From Sparus aurata (lineage: Eukaryota > Chordata > Actinopteri > Spariformes > Sparidae), in contig NC_044196.1 of assembly GCF_900880675.1 (NCBI RefSeq), forward strand, positions 6,733,557-6,797,556: a stretch of DNA of 64,000 nt, given 5' to 3'. Below, in pieces: positions 33,970 through 45,194 of the stretch. Position 1 is the stretch's first letter. The number at the start of each line of letters is the position of its first letter. The position numbers and the translations under genes are program-made. Under the pieces are notes generated by a model. That model was not told where the DNA came from, made no database searches, and worked only from the letters and a program-made list of their open reading frames with translations.

Positions 33970-35680
33970 ATTCATCATAGGTTGCATTGATATATTAAAC
34001 CACTGATATCCTACACAGAGCCCCTCTTTGAAGCTAATGCAGATACAGAGACTATACAGCACGTTCCATTCTTTTTTTTAAAACCCACTCCCCAGTGGTA
34101 CACTCCCTAACAGTCCAGTTCTCTCTGCTTTTGCAGTTTTACATCACTGGACAGCTGGTATTGTTGTGACTATCAGTGAGTGTACTGCATGTGGTGAAGA
34201 TTTTGTTCCACTTCATGAATTCTTAGTAGTGTAATACAATGTCAAATAATATGTTTGCATGATCAGCCTGTCTCTGGAAGAATCAAAAACCTAAAAGTTA
34301 CAGCAACTGTAACTCTTCAAATAAACTTCTCTATCATTTTGGAAATGTGCAACGTTTTGAATTATTTATTAATGATTACTTGGTGATGATTAGGACATTT
34401 TAATATGTTACAAATACTAAATTCTCCTGATCATTTAATTAGAATTGTTAAATATACTCTCTCCTCTGTGTTCCATCCCTAAGTGAAGGACAGCTCAGTG
34501 CTGCCCCCCGGTGTTCAAATGTTATCAATCCAGGGTTTTACTGTTCTGTACTCTTCGACAGTCAACTGCCTTCAACAATTAGCAGCTATAAGAATCTCAG
34601 ATTTCTCAGACAGTACAAAGAAGGTAGTGTAGAGTGTTGTATATTAATAATGGTTGAATCAAACAAATGGATCAGTCAATTATTAGAATCAGAATTTGCA
34701 TTGTTCGTGTTCATAAGAGGAATTTGATACAGTACATATTAACATTTTATAAAACATGAATACAACAGTACACCTCGTTTACAATGTCTGCAAAGAAAAA
34801 GCATGTCAGCAGCAGCTGCAGTCCTCTTACAGGGTTTTAAAAGTACAATCAAGCCTCAGTTTGCAGAACACGAGTGGAATCAGAGCTGCAGTTTAGGTAA
34901 CTATTCATTAAGACCAATTTTTCAGAACTCAGATACATATGACACTCCATGAGTTCACTCAGATGCACTTGGAACAAACTAGGAACAACAACGCTGCAAA
35001 GATGTCTGCTTCATCTCTGTTCCTATAAACTTAATGTGAAAACATCATTGTCTAATGTTATTTATCCGTATGACTAGCAGATTGTAACTGCAAATTAAAT
35101 ATGGCCAAGTAATTGTGAGTGGTGAACTAATTTTTTGTTTTCAGTATGGTCAACAACACCACCTGGGGGAATTTGACCCCTGTGAACTCTTAGTTTAATC
35201 ATTTTGGAGACCTAAAAAGGTCTCAGTGGTTCCACAATACACAAACACCACTGTGTACACAACTAAGAGTCCTGCTCATGGTTCCATACTATAACAAAGC
35301 TAGTAAACAATAAACCCTTTACACAATTTAAAGAAAAATGAAAAATTGGCTTTGCTAGTGTGTAGTGGGGAAAGAAATTGAACATGTTTTTAGAGCATAA
35401 TGATGTTGACAACATGAGAACACTAAATGTAAACAGAACTGTTCATTTACAAGAAAACTCCAGGGGGCGCCTTTAAGCTGTACTGTACTGATGTGAGAGA
35501 ACTTTTTAATAAACCATATTATTTACATTGAAGTGCTATGATTGTATCCCCTATTTGTGCGTGAAACATTTTCACCTTTTTCTTACATTCTGCTCATCAT
35601 TATTCATCACCTATGTTTTAATAATCACATCCTCTGACATCTCTGATAGTTTCTGTGTTCAGTACGTAGGCTAATCTCAA
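33970..35680. other. No gene seen
   Basis: Intergenic sequence between FcR-like genes 1 and 2. No exon or known repeat end recognised. Confidence 0.4.
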
Positions 35681-35688
35681 GTCTGTCC

Positions 35689-35789
35689 TTCAGGTGTCAC
35701 ATAGATATTATTCCGTAATATGTCCTTCAGTTTGTCATTCTCTGCCTTGAGCCACTGCTCTTCAATTTGTGAGGTCATCTTGGTTTCTG
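35689..35789 (-). pseudogene. Butyrophilin-type coiled-coil exon fragment
   Basis: The minus strand reads TKMTSQIEEQWLKAENDKL then KDILRNN and stops soon after. It starts after an acceptor (TATCAG) exactly as the coiled-coil exon of the intact butyrophilin-like gene does at 57305 (TKMISQREEQRLMAEKDK). Only the first ~30 codons remain. No TM or Ig exon was found upstream. It is likely a relic of a minus-strand copy. Confidence 0.6.
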
Positions 35790-35799
35790 ATAGGTAGAG

Positions 35800-36730
35800 A
35801 AAGGTAACTGTTGATTTGATTTCAATGTGTACATTGAGATTATGTGTGTTCTGCAGTTCTGTTTTTGCATGGAAACAGTGTTTGAGTAATACTGAGTAGG
35901 AGAGACACACATATCTGAAAAAATGACTACTAAAACTTACAGTGTCTTACAAGTACAGTGTGCTAGTTAAATGTAAACCTAGAACTGATGGCAGGCAGTC
36001 TTTATGGGTTTCTTTCCAAAACACAAACATTTCTAGCAGGAATATAAGTCAGCTGATGTTTACTGTTAAACAACACGGACAACGGCATCTGCAACACATT
36101 TCTGTTCTGTCAGAAAAGGACTTTAGATAGTCAATAACTCAAACAATATTTCACGAGGTTTTTTTTTTTCTTTTAATATTTGCATGGATTCATTTTTGTC
36201 ACAAAAAGAAAGATGCCAATTTTCACAAATGGTGGCTCTAATATGCATGTTTGATCCCAACGGCTGTTGAAACGCACTGTTTTAACTGATTTGATCAATT
36301 ACATTAAATATACACGAGGCATTTCATTTTAAAAAAGCAAATATTTCTCATATTACAAACACAGAAAACTAACTTTTTTTGACTCCTGAGAAGAAGAAAG
36401 TATTGACTCCTTTAAAAAAAATGGATCAGTTTTGTGTTCTGTTCAGTTTGCAGAAACTTTATCAACTGGAGAAATGCCGTCTACAAAATCCTTTTTTACT
36501 TTTGGTTATGCATGAAGCTTTGTCCTTCTGTGTGTAGAAAACATATCGGTTTCTACCAGTTATGTAGCCTTTGTATTTATTTGCATACAGCGAGGAAGAG
36601 ACCACCCCTGGTGATGTAACAACTCTTCACACCTATTCATTTTGAAAGGGCATCAGCCAATGGGGGGGTGCTACTTGACTGTCTGCACAAATACATTAAC
36701 TGCGTCACTCACTCAGTCACAGACAAACAC
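35800..36730. other. No gene seen
   Basis: AT-rich spacer upstream of FcR-like gene 2; no coding exon recognised. Confidence 0.4.
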
Positions 36731-36834
36731 GTGTCAACATCAGAAATAATCTCCACCGGAAGAGGAAATTCTCAACTAAAATTCACTTCCTCTGCATTTC
36801 AGTCTGATTTTCAGACAGTCAACAGAAAGAGGAC

Positions 36835-39800
36835 ATGGAGGTCACAGCTCGCTTCATCAGACTGTGTGAGTACTGAGTCCGTCTCCTGTGCAAGAATTGA
36901 TTAACAAAGTATTACACAAGCTAAAGTATTCTACGCAATGCTTTATTTTTTTAATCAAACCTATTTTTATTTGCAGCAGAAATGCTTGTCTCCGTAAAGT
37001 GTTTTATGCATTGTACTGATGTTTTAATCCATTTGCTAAAATATCTGCACATTTCTTTGTTGGCTCTGTTATTGAGAAGTTATTATAAAGCTGGGCACTA
37101 TTACTATTACAGTATACATATTTATATTCAGTCTATTTTTTCTAACTGACTATGTCAAGTAAATCCACTGACATCTAATCATATACTGAAGCGATGCTGA
37201 TCAACAGAGCAGCAAAATACATAGTTTTCCAAAAAGAAATTCATTTACATGTAAAATCATCTACGTCCGATCCACACGTCTCTTCCTTTGTCTCTTCAGT
37301 GGTGAATGTGTTGATGGTGCTGGGTGCTCAAGTTCAGAACAGCGATTGTGCTCATAAAGATGGTAAGCAGCAGTTAGTTCAATTAAGAATTTTGCTCTTG
37401 AGTTCAATACCAATGTTTTAAAAAACATGTTTTTAAAAATGAAATTAATGATAGTAAAGAATTCAAACAAAACACTGAAACAAATTGTTTTAAAGGCAAT
37501 TTGTAAAAGAAAGCAAAGCACACACACTGTTAACCTAAGACTGCCCACTCTTATATGCACAGTAGAAAAGAAATTTGAACGTACATGTTGTTTTTCTCAG
37601 CCAGCCGCCTCATATTCTCCATCGCACACATGCACTCCTATTAATATCTGAACAGTTGTAGAAGCAGGGTGCATAATGGCTCGTGCTTTATGAAGTACAG
37701 TGCAAGTTTAGAAAAGTAACCAAAAGATATTTTACGCTTCAAGTCTATTTTCTTCAGTTTTATGCCCTCAACTACAGTAATCATGTGTTGTGCTCTACTT
37801 TCAGACAGCTTCTGCAACCTGCATGGATGATGCATACTAATTCTATACAAATAACTGTGTTTTGTTAAATTTATGAATTGTATTAATTTCTGTAACATAA
37901 CCAGCAGAGTTTAAAAGGTGAATCTCTTGCGTTTCTTAGGTGCAGCTTTTCTTCATATTGTCCCAAAGAGACTGCAGTTTTTTGAATACGAGTCCATCTC
38001 TTTTAATTGTAAGTCTGATGGCTCAGGCGAATGGAAAGTGATGAGGACACTCACTGAAATCACCCCAACAGTCATTTCTAACTGGGTGACATCAGCAGGA
38101 TCTGGCACCATTAAACCTGCCTTTTCATCAGACAGTGGAGGATACTGGTGTGAAGATGGAGATGGACTAAGAAGCAATGCTGTCAACATCACTATCAGTG
38201 GTATGTTTACCCAGTGACTCAATATATATTAGGATGCATTTCAGAACAATGAAATCTGATTGATACATGATTAAGGCATTTTTATCACACATTTACACAG
38301 TAGAGGAAGTCTGAACGATGTGTCAAACCTGCAAAACCTATAACGTCAGGATTTGCAAAGCCCAAAAAGTCTACATAAACATACTGTACGTTTACCATGA
38401 AATATGTGTTTGTTCAGCTGGTTCTGTGATCTTGGAGAGTCCTGTTCTACCTGTGAAGGAAGGCGACCATGTGACCCTGTACTGCAAAAAGAAGAAAAGC
38501 TCCGCTGAACTCATCGCTGATTTCTATAAAGATGGCCGCCGAATCAGGACTGGCTATAAAGGGAACATGACCATCTACAATGTTTCCACATCAGATGAAG
38601 GCCTTTACAAGTGTAACATCTCTGGAGCTGGACAATCACCAGAAAGCCTTCTGGCTGTCAGAAGTGAGCGTAAGTGTACATACATGATTGTTTCTATCAT
38701 GGTAGACCAAGGTCCGATTTGTAATTGTTATTTTTGCTGTCTGTGTTACAGCAAACTCTACGTCTTAACGATAAAGAATGTTCTTTATGTTGTTTTATTC
38801 AGAACCTGATAAAGAGACTCCCCCTATCCATAGTCACTCCCTGGATCTCCTCGCCCTGCTCTTACTGCCCGCCCTGCTGCTATTGGTGTTTGGACTACTG
38901 TCCTGCCGGGAACCCAAAGATTCAGAGGACACAACTGAAGGAGGCCCCAGCAGAGGTAACTGTTCACTGCTGTAGATTAAAGGAAGGCTGTTGAGTTTAG
39001 TGTAAGGAGACACTTCTTGCTCTGATCATTTAATTAATTTATGATTGATAACATAATATCATCATATAATGATAGCCATGCAAATCTGTTTTTATATGTA
39101 AGTAATAGTTCCCAGATGATGGATCATAATGATTCCATGACATTTCCACTACTGCCACCAAGAGGTTGATACGTGAAATTGTTGCATGTTAACAGTAACT
39201 GATAATCACAAAACACAAAGAACAGCTGAGGCTGTTGGAAATGTAACCAGTTTGTCAGGCATTTGGTCAGGAAGTTAGGAAATCACAACACTTTTTGCAG
39301 ACGGGGACATGAACGTTTCAGATTTCATGGTAGTTCATATCACAACCTTTAACACTATAAATCAGAACACGGTAGATATTATACATGCTAAGCTTCAGTG
39401 TTTTAGCATTGTCGCTGTGAACGAGTTGGCTCAAAACATGTAAATAAATAAATGTGGAGAGCTCAATAAACAATAATTCATCACATGCTTAACTTCACAA
39501 GCTTGCCAGTTTTCTCACGGCATGTTTTTTTCTGGTTGAGAACTTATAGATGCAGGTGATAATTTTAACCTCTCGGTTATAAACCACATGAGTAAACCAC
39601 ACACAGAAAAGAAGACAGCCCCTGAGTGAGTTTATTTAGCCATCTGCTTACAACACGTTTCATAGCTGACCGAGTAACTATGAAATGGACGATTTTGAAA
39701 AAGCCATACAACATAAAACCATCTGCAGCTGGGGTGTAGGAACCCTAAATATACCTTTTTGATATAAACAATATAACAAACATGCAACTATGTAAATGTT

Positions 39801-40409
39801 TCAATCATTCGTACATAAAACATGACTTACAGGGAGATTGCAGTCAGGTTTTAATTAAAGTTTTTCTTTAATTTTATCTTATCTATCTTTATCTTTATCA
39901 CTATAGGAGAAGACATTTACTGACACATTAAGCTGAAGTTGAATTTCTTTGTTTCCAAAACGGTACCAAAAGTGTCCAAATCAACTACCAGGCCATGTGC
40001 ACCGGAGAAGAGTGCTGTTTATTCTTCAGTTTATTACACTCAAGGTAAGACTGATGCAGCATCTGTTTCCTTTAATGTCTCAATAGTCACTGTATGTCTG
40101 GCCTTTCTGCAGCAGTGAGGGAGTAACTTGCTTTTCCTAGTTTACAAATAAACAACACAACACATAATATACTGAGCACTTTGTGTACCTCCTTCACTTT
40201 ATAGAAATTAAAATATGATGACTGTAGGGCTGTCAAGTCTCAGCAAAGCTTAACACTATCACGCTACAGCTAATTTGTGTTCCCCCGAATGTAACTGAAT
40301 TAGTTTCAGTCCATCTCTTGTACTGAATGCTTCTTTTTTAAAATACGATTTGTATTCCCTTACAGGAAGCGTGTCTTACAGGCCACCGAGAGCAGAAACG
40401 GCTGACTGA
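36835..40409 (+). CDS. Fc-receptor-like gene 2
   Basis: Exons: 36835-36865 (MEVTARFIRL), 37300-37362 (second leader exon), 37940-38200 (Ig D1: SISFNCKSD, GGYWCED), 38418-38669 (Ig D2: VTLYCKKKK, GLYKCNIS), 38803-38955 (TM, LLALLLLPALLLLVFGLL then SCREP), 39973-40044 and 40366-40409. This gives about 291 residues in one open frame. The tail holds AVYSSVYY, similar to the last motif of gene 1, but Ala at -2 is outside the strict ITIM consensus. An alternative acceptor at 39907 would give a tail ending EDIY. D1 is shorter than in genes 1 and 3 and clearly diverged, so this is the older paralogue. The TM lacks a charged residue. The role is probably as an immune-cell surface receptor; the ligand is unknown. 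Confidence 0.7.
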
Positions 40410-40653
40410 AGGAAGGAGGAAGATGTGAACCAGTGCCTTTTTTATTTTGTTGTTTTGTTATTTTCCATCACTTTAAAGCCTTGCATGTATTACCTCACCA
40501 TCATTGATAGTGTTTTAATGACTTGAGTAGCTTTGTCTTTTTCAAGAGGCTTCTTGTTTTATAAAACCATGTGCAGTATCAGCACGAGTCAGGAATGCAT
40601 TTATGTTCAGAGCTGCTTTTCAGCATTTTTGATAACTTTATGTGCAATTTGAA

Positions 40654-40659
40654 AATAAA
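40654..40659 (+). promoter_or_regulatory. Poly(A) signal, FcR-like gene 2
   Basis: AATAAA about 245 bp after the stop codon. Confidence 0.6.
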
Positions 40660-40779
40660 AACAGTTGAATAGAAACAGACTTTAAGGCAGTTGACCTGAA
40701 TTGACAATGTAAAAGTTGTCAAGTCGTTCACAGCATCTGAAAAGGATCATGTTGCTCATTGTCCTCTGTCCTAATCTTG

Positions 40780-40950
40780 GGGTGTTTGGCTCAGCAACGG
40801 TGTCAGTGGCTGTTCTAACAGCAGCGTGCTGGCTGCTGACCACAGTGAGTGTATTTAAAAGCTGCAGCAGCTCCACTCTTATAAACAGCGTCTTCAGAGA
40901 TGTGATCAAACAGAGCAGATAGAACAGTGTGGTTTAACTGTCACATTTTA
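40780..40950 (+). repeat. Low-copy repeat, copy 2
   Basis: Matches copies at 33960-33770 (minus) and 58405-58590. Here the AATAAA of the other two copies is not preserved. Confidence 0.6.
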
Positions 40951-41224
40951 AGTGACCGCTTATTCTTAAAAAATATGTGCTAATGACTGTGACACACGTG
41001 CTCTTGTTGATGCTACTTTGGGATCTGATCACTGAAGTGTTTTTAACAGCGAGACTTCTCACCACGGTCAAGTACATTTAAACTCAAACAAAGCGCTCAG
41101 CTCGAGTTCAACTGAGTGTCACAGTAGTGCATTTTTTAAATCACTTTATTTTGTCAGCAGTCTGTCGAATTCCAAGATTTGGACACAAACTGACATATTG
41201 TGTAGATTTTAATGTATGTACAAA

Positions 41225-41470
41225 TCTGTGCACAAACAAACTCAGAAGAGTTTCAGTCTGGTTTCACAGCAAAACACAGCACAGAGAATGTTGTTGTCCA
41301 GGTAATCGATGATCAGCTTTTAGCTGCTAACTCAACATGCTTATCCTCCCACATCTCACTGCTGCTTTTGATACACCCTTGCATGTGCCACTTGTCCATC
41401 ACTTCTGCCAGTTGGTTCTACACGGTTTGACTCGTTGCGGCCAAGATTTTGCATTTTCCACCACAACTGA
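41225..41470 (+). mobile_element. L2-like LINE reverse-transcriptase fragment
   Basis: The plus strand encodes EEFQSGFTAKHSTENVVVQV and DDQLLAANS, and in the next frame LTAAFDTPLHV. These correspond to the QSGFRxxHSTET and DLSAAFDTVDH blocks of L2/Jockey-type reverse transcriptases; the Asp in the second block is catalytic. The fragment is frameshifted and truncated at both ends. Confidence 0.65.
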
Positions 41471-41559
41471 GTGGCTTAAAACAGAAGGTGTGTCTTAAAC
41501 TAATGAAGCACTCAAACAATGAAATAATCAATGGTTCTTTACCCTGTGATCTGATGAAT

Positions 41560-41820
41560 GGAAACGTGTTGAGTATTGTTTCTTTTAGTTTTTAACGTTT
41601 TGGCTTTTTTTCTATTTGCAATCAATAAATCATCTCCACTTTGGAACACTGGCATCAGTAATATTCTTTTCATGATCTTTAGTCCTGCTTTGGCAGCGCT
41701 TTTAGACATCAGGTGGACAGGCCTCTCTTTACAGATTGCCGGCGTCAAAGTTCATGCATTGAGGACTTTGACTGCCGCTTACGTTACCGCAGTGAGGCGA
41801 TCGTTGACATGAACAACAGG
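41560..41820 (+). promoter_or_regulatory. Butyrophilin-family promoter and 5' UTR exon, copy 1
   Basis: Aligns with 54650-54911: TTTGGAACACTG, AGGTGGACA, GATTGCCGG, and the exon end AACAACAG|GTATGAC. It is read as the noncoding first exon of the gene whose TM exon is at 44049. The similarity extends to about 42380 (55545 in the other copy). Confidence 0.45.
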
Positions 41821-42379
41821 TATGACATTTTGAAAAAATTTACTTTTTTATCATTTAATTCCTAAGAGTATTGATGTTCTCATAAATGTTTCATGTTAAG
41901 GATTTAGCTGTCTGTAACTTAAGCAGGTCCATCATAAAAACTCAACAGTATTTTTCTCATCTCAAGGGTACAAATTCTATACAAGTGATAATGATAGTCA
42001 TTTGAATGACAAAACAGTTTTAAGTTGAAATTTGAGTCATTTTCTTGTCTGCAATATCACTTTGAAGCCCAACAACAAATACAGCAAAGTTTAGCGAGGT
42101 GTGTTTTTTTTCCCCCTTTTTAAAAAGTATAATAGAAACAAGTCTCATATTATAGGCGGTTCACAATAAGAATTACAACAAAACGTCAGTTTTAGAAAAA
42201 TGTGTTTTTGTACATAATTACTCTGAATGTAAACATGCAGTATGAGAGTTGTTAGAGGTTTGTATGCAGCTAGTAAATGTTTAATTGTTTTTTAATGCTG
42301 CACAGCATGGGTTTGTCCATGTTGGGGTGAGACGCCTACACATATTGACGGTTGACCTCACAAAATGGACGTCTGAGGC

Positions 42380-43440
42380 AGGCACGTGCACACATAAGGC
42401 CCAAGGGGTGCTTGAGCCCCTGCCCTTTTTACCTCCTATTATAAAGTGCCCTTTTTGTGTGTTTTTTTAATGAATAAATAAATTCCTGTTGTGCAAAGGG
42501 ATGTCAAAAAACGGCGGTAGAAAAACGCCACTGTTATCTGCCGTACGCATTTCATACGTAATATGGTGTTGTGTGTGTGTGAGTGTGTTGAGCCTAAAGC
42601 CTCTTCTCTGTTCGCTGCTCTGCTCTGTCTCTCTCCATGAACGGTCGCTACTTTCAAATTAAAAGCCCCTCGCTAAGAACCGAATTCTAAACTCCAATGG
42701 GGTGCAATGCAAAGGTCTGATTTTGAAGAGAGATACAGAGAACTCCACCGTGCACGTAGATGAGACGTGACAGTGGAGCGACTTGAACCTTTGTGAGTTA
42801 TAAATCCATGAACATAACTTCCTTGTGGGGGCTAAAAAGTCGCCTTTCACTTATTCAACGTGCTTAAATATTAGTCATATTTCAGAAGAGTGTCCATTTG
42901 TGCTTGTTAAGCTAACTGCTTGTTATGGTGTCTTTTTCCACCAATAGGTACGTGTTCATATAAGGAGCAGAGGAGATTGACTTGATGTAGCTTGACCTAG
43001 CTGTAGCTTGGCGTTTACCTTTCGCCCCCAAGTGTTGGCCTTTGCTAGCTTCGTCAAACTTTGCAAACTCCGCCAGGTGATGTCGTTTTAAGTGTTGGAT
43101 GAGATTGGTGTTATCCCTTCACGCCCAACTTTGTCCTTGCAGGTGTTTCATATTGTATACTTATTGTCTTATTCACTCACGATGAAGAATTTACATACAG
43201 CTGACATGTAATGTCATGTTGTAATCCATGAGGTCTACTCTACTACATGTGGCGTGCACATGTGGTGCCGATGCTGCGCAATGTTGATCACATGACACGC
43301 AAGATCATTAAGACGGGCATAAAATTGGCATATCTTTTACTAATCGGCAGGTCGCAGGTAATGGCCGATCACGTGAAAATCTGCCAATTCCTGTCACTGG
43401 CCGATCAATTGGTGCATCCCTATTTATCAATGACTTATAC
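42380..43440. mobile_element. Foreign insert with probable DNA-transposon ends
   Basis: At about 42380 the similarity to the 55.5 kb copy ends with GGCACGTGCACAC. Around 43340-43430 is AATCGGCAG and GGCCGATCAATTGGTGCATCCCT, which resembles the inverted hAT end TAGGGATGCACCAAT. A matching left end was not found, so boundaries are tentative. The insert lies where the leader and Ig exons would be expected. Confidence 0.35.
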
Positions 43441-44048
43441 CACATACATTACAATGTCAGGCACAGTTTGTGAGTTGTACGTAAGTTACTAGAAGTGTTA
43501 AATCATGTGGAACGCTTGTGAATATTCTCAATTCACTTTAAAAAGATATTCTAAAAGATGCTTCTCATATAATTTTTGTCTGTTTTCCGATGATATTACT
43601 GATCACAATTTGTGTCATCAAATCAGAAAGAGCAAAAAAACGTCCTTTCAAACAGTGAGTATCGGTGTGCAGTGATGTTTCTGCATCTGCACACAATAAT
43701 ATGCATGTTCTCAGGAGTCAGTTCCCTGTCAAGAAGAAGGCTCTGTCAGTGAACTGGAGCTGGTCCCTCTGCGCTATACAATGGCAGCTAATACTGAAAT
43801 GAACTGAAATTTCATTTCCCTATAACAAAGTGTGCCTTTTACCTTTGCTTTTACATGCAAGGGCGGCAGCAACCAAGCTGCGCCTGATAACAGTGTATCA
43901 GCCTTTGTTTGTATCTGAAACAATTTGGACAGTGTTGTCAACTGATAGCTGTATGGTAGAACCTTTACTTACTGTTGGTGACAGCCAGTAGCACTTTGCC
44001 CTGAGTGTTCCTGTTTTCTAAGTACCTTCTTGTTCTGTATCATTTCAG

Positions 44049-45154
44049 CTGATCCCACCAGTTCTCCAGATTGTCCCGGCTCCTTTTACTATGATGGCTT
44101 TATTGTTGCGGTTGTTGCTGCCGTTGTTTTCCTCATAATGGCTGTGTATTTTTGTTACAAATGGAAAGGTAATATACAGTACACAACACACAACTACAAA
44201 ATAGGGCCATTGAATTTGAGTCAAGTCTCAGTTTTATGTCTAGTTTCTTGAATAAAAGTCTCATACTATTTATTTCTTCCTATAGGTGCAGTATATTTGA
44301 TTTATTTTTTAATCATAATGGGTACATGTATTAGTGTCAGAGACTACACAGATGTAAGTGTATGTTGGTGCCAGGTTATCGGGGAATCATGTAAATGAAA
44401 ACAGAATAATCCCTGCACACTTACTCCATGCCACAAAGTGCTAGTATTGTCTGATTATCAACACAAGCAGTACTGAAAATAGGTACACTAGCTCTCCAGT
44501 GTTGTGTGTGGTTGGCTCTCAAGAAGCCTAGAATTTAAACCAAATCTGCAAATGAAACGTTGTGTAATTAGTATTAAAAGTGAGGGACGTTTTACATTTA
44601 AATGTATATTTTATTTTTATTTTCATTTGTTCTGAAATAGAGAATCACCTATTTGTATTGAGAATAGCAACTTCAGGACAATGTCAAGACAATCATGCCC
44701 CTGACCATCGCACCCCTAAAATGGTTAATCCAGGCTTACAAAAGAAAAAAAATACAGATACAGAAAGAAAGGCAAAAATGAGAATGGGAGACCCCATTCA
44801 CTTTGCCACCATATCTTACAGTAAATATAACCACTGGACAACATTATTCTAGTTAACTTGAGCATCATCCCCTTTGTTTCAGAAACAGCCAAACAAGATC
44901 TCTCACCGCTTACCACCTCAGCTGAAGGGACACAAGGTTGGTAGGATATGAAAGTAATTTCATGCTATAATTTATTACAGTTTACTGAAAGGAGGTTACT
45001 TCAATTAAATGGTTTTAATGTATTGTATAAAGTTTATATAAGTAGGTTGATTTCGATCATATTTCTTTGCAACTTTTAGAGGGATCTGTACTTGTAACAG
45101 AGAGGGAGTAAGGATGCATTCAGACCAAATCCAGCTAAATGCCACCGGGCAGTG

Positions 45155-45194
<40 letters not shown>

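Noticed and set aside
44049..44168. Possible assignment of the 44-kb gene as another FcR-like receptor
   Set aside because: The TM exon ending YKWK and the coiled-coil last exon match the butyrophilin-tail family, not the ITIM-tail family, although IHFATISY has a tyrosine motif-like look.
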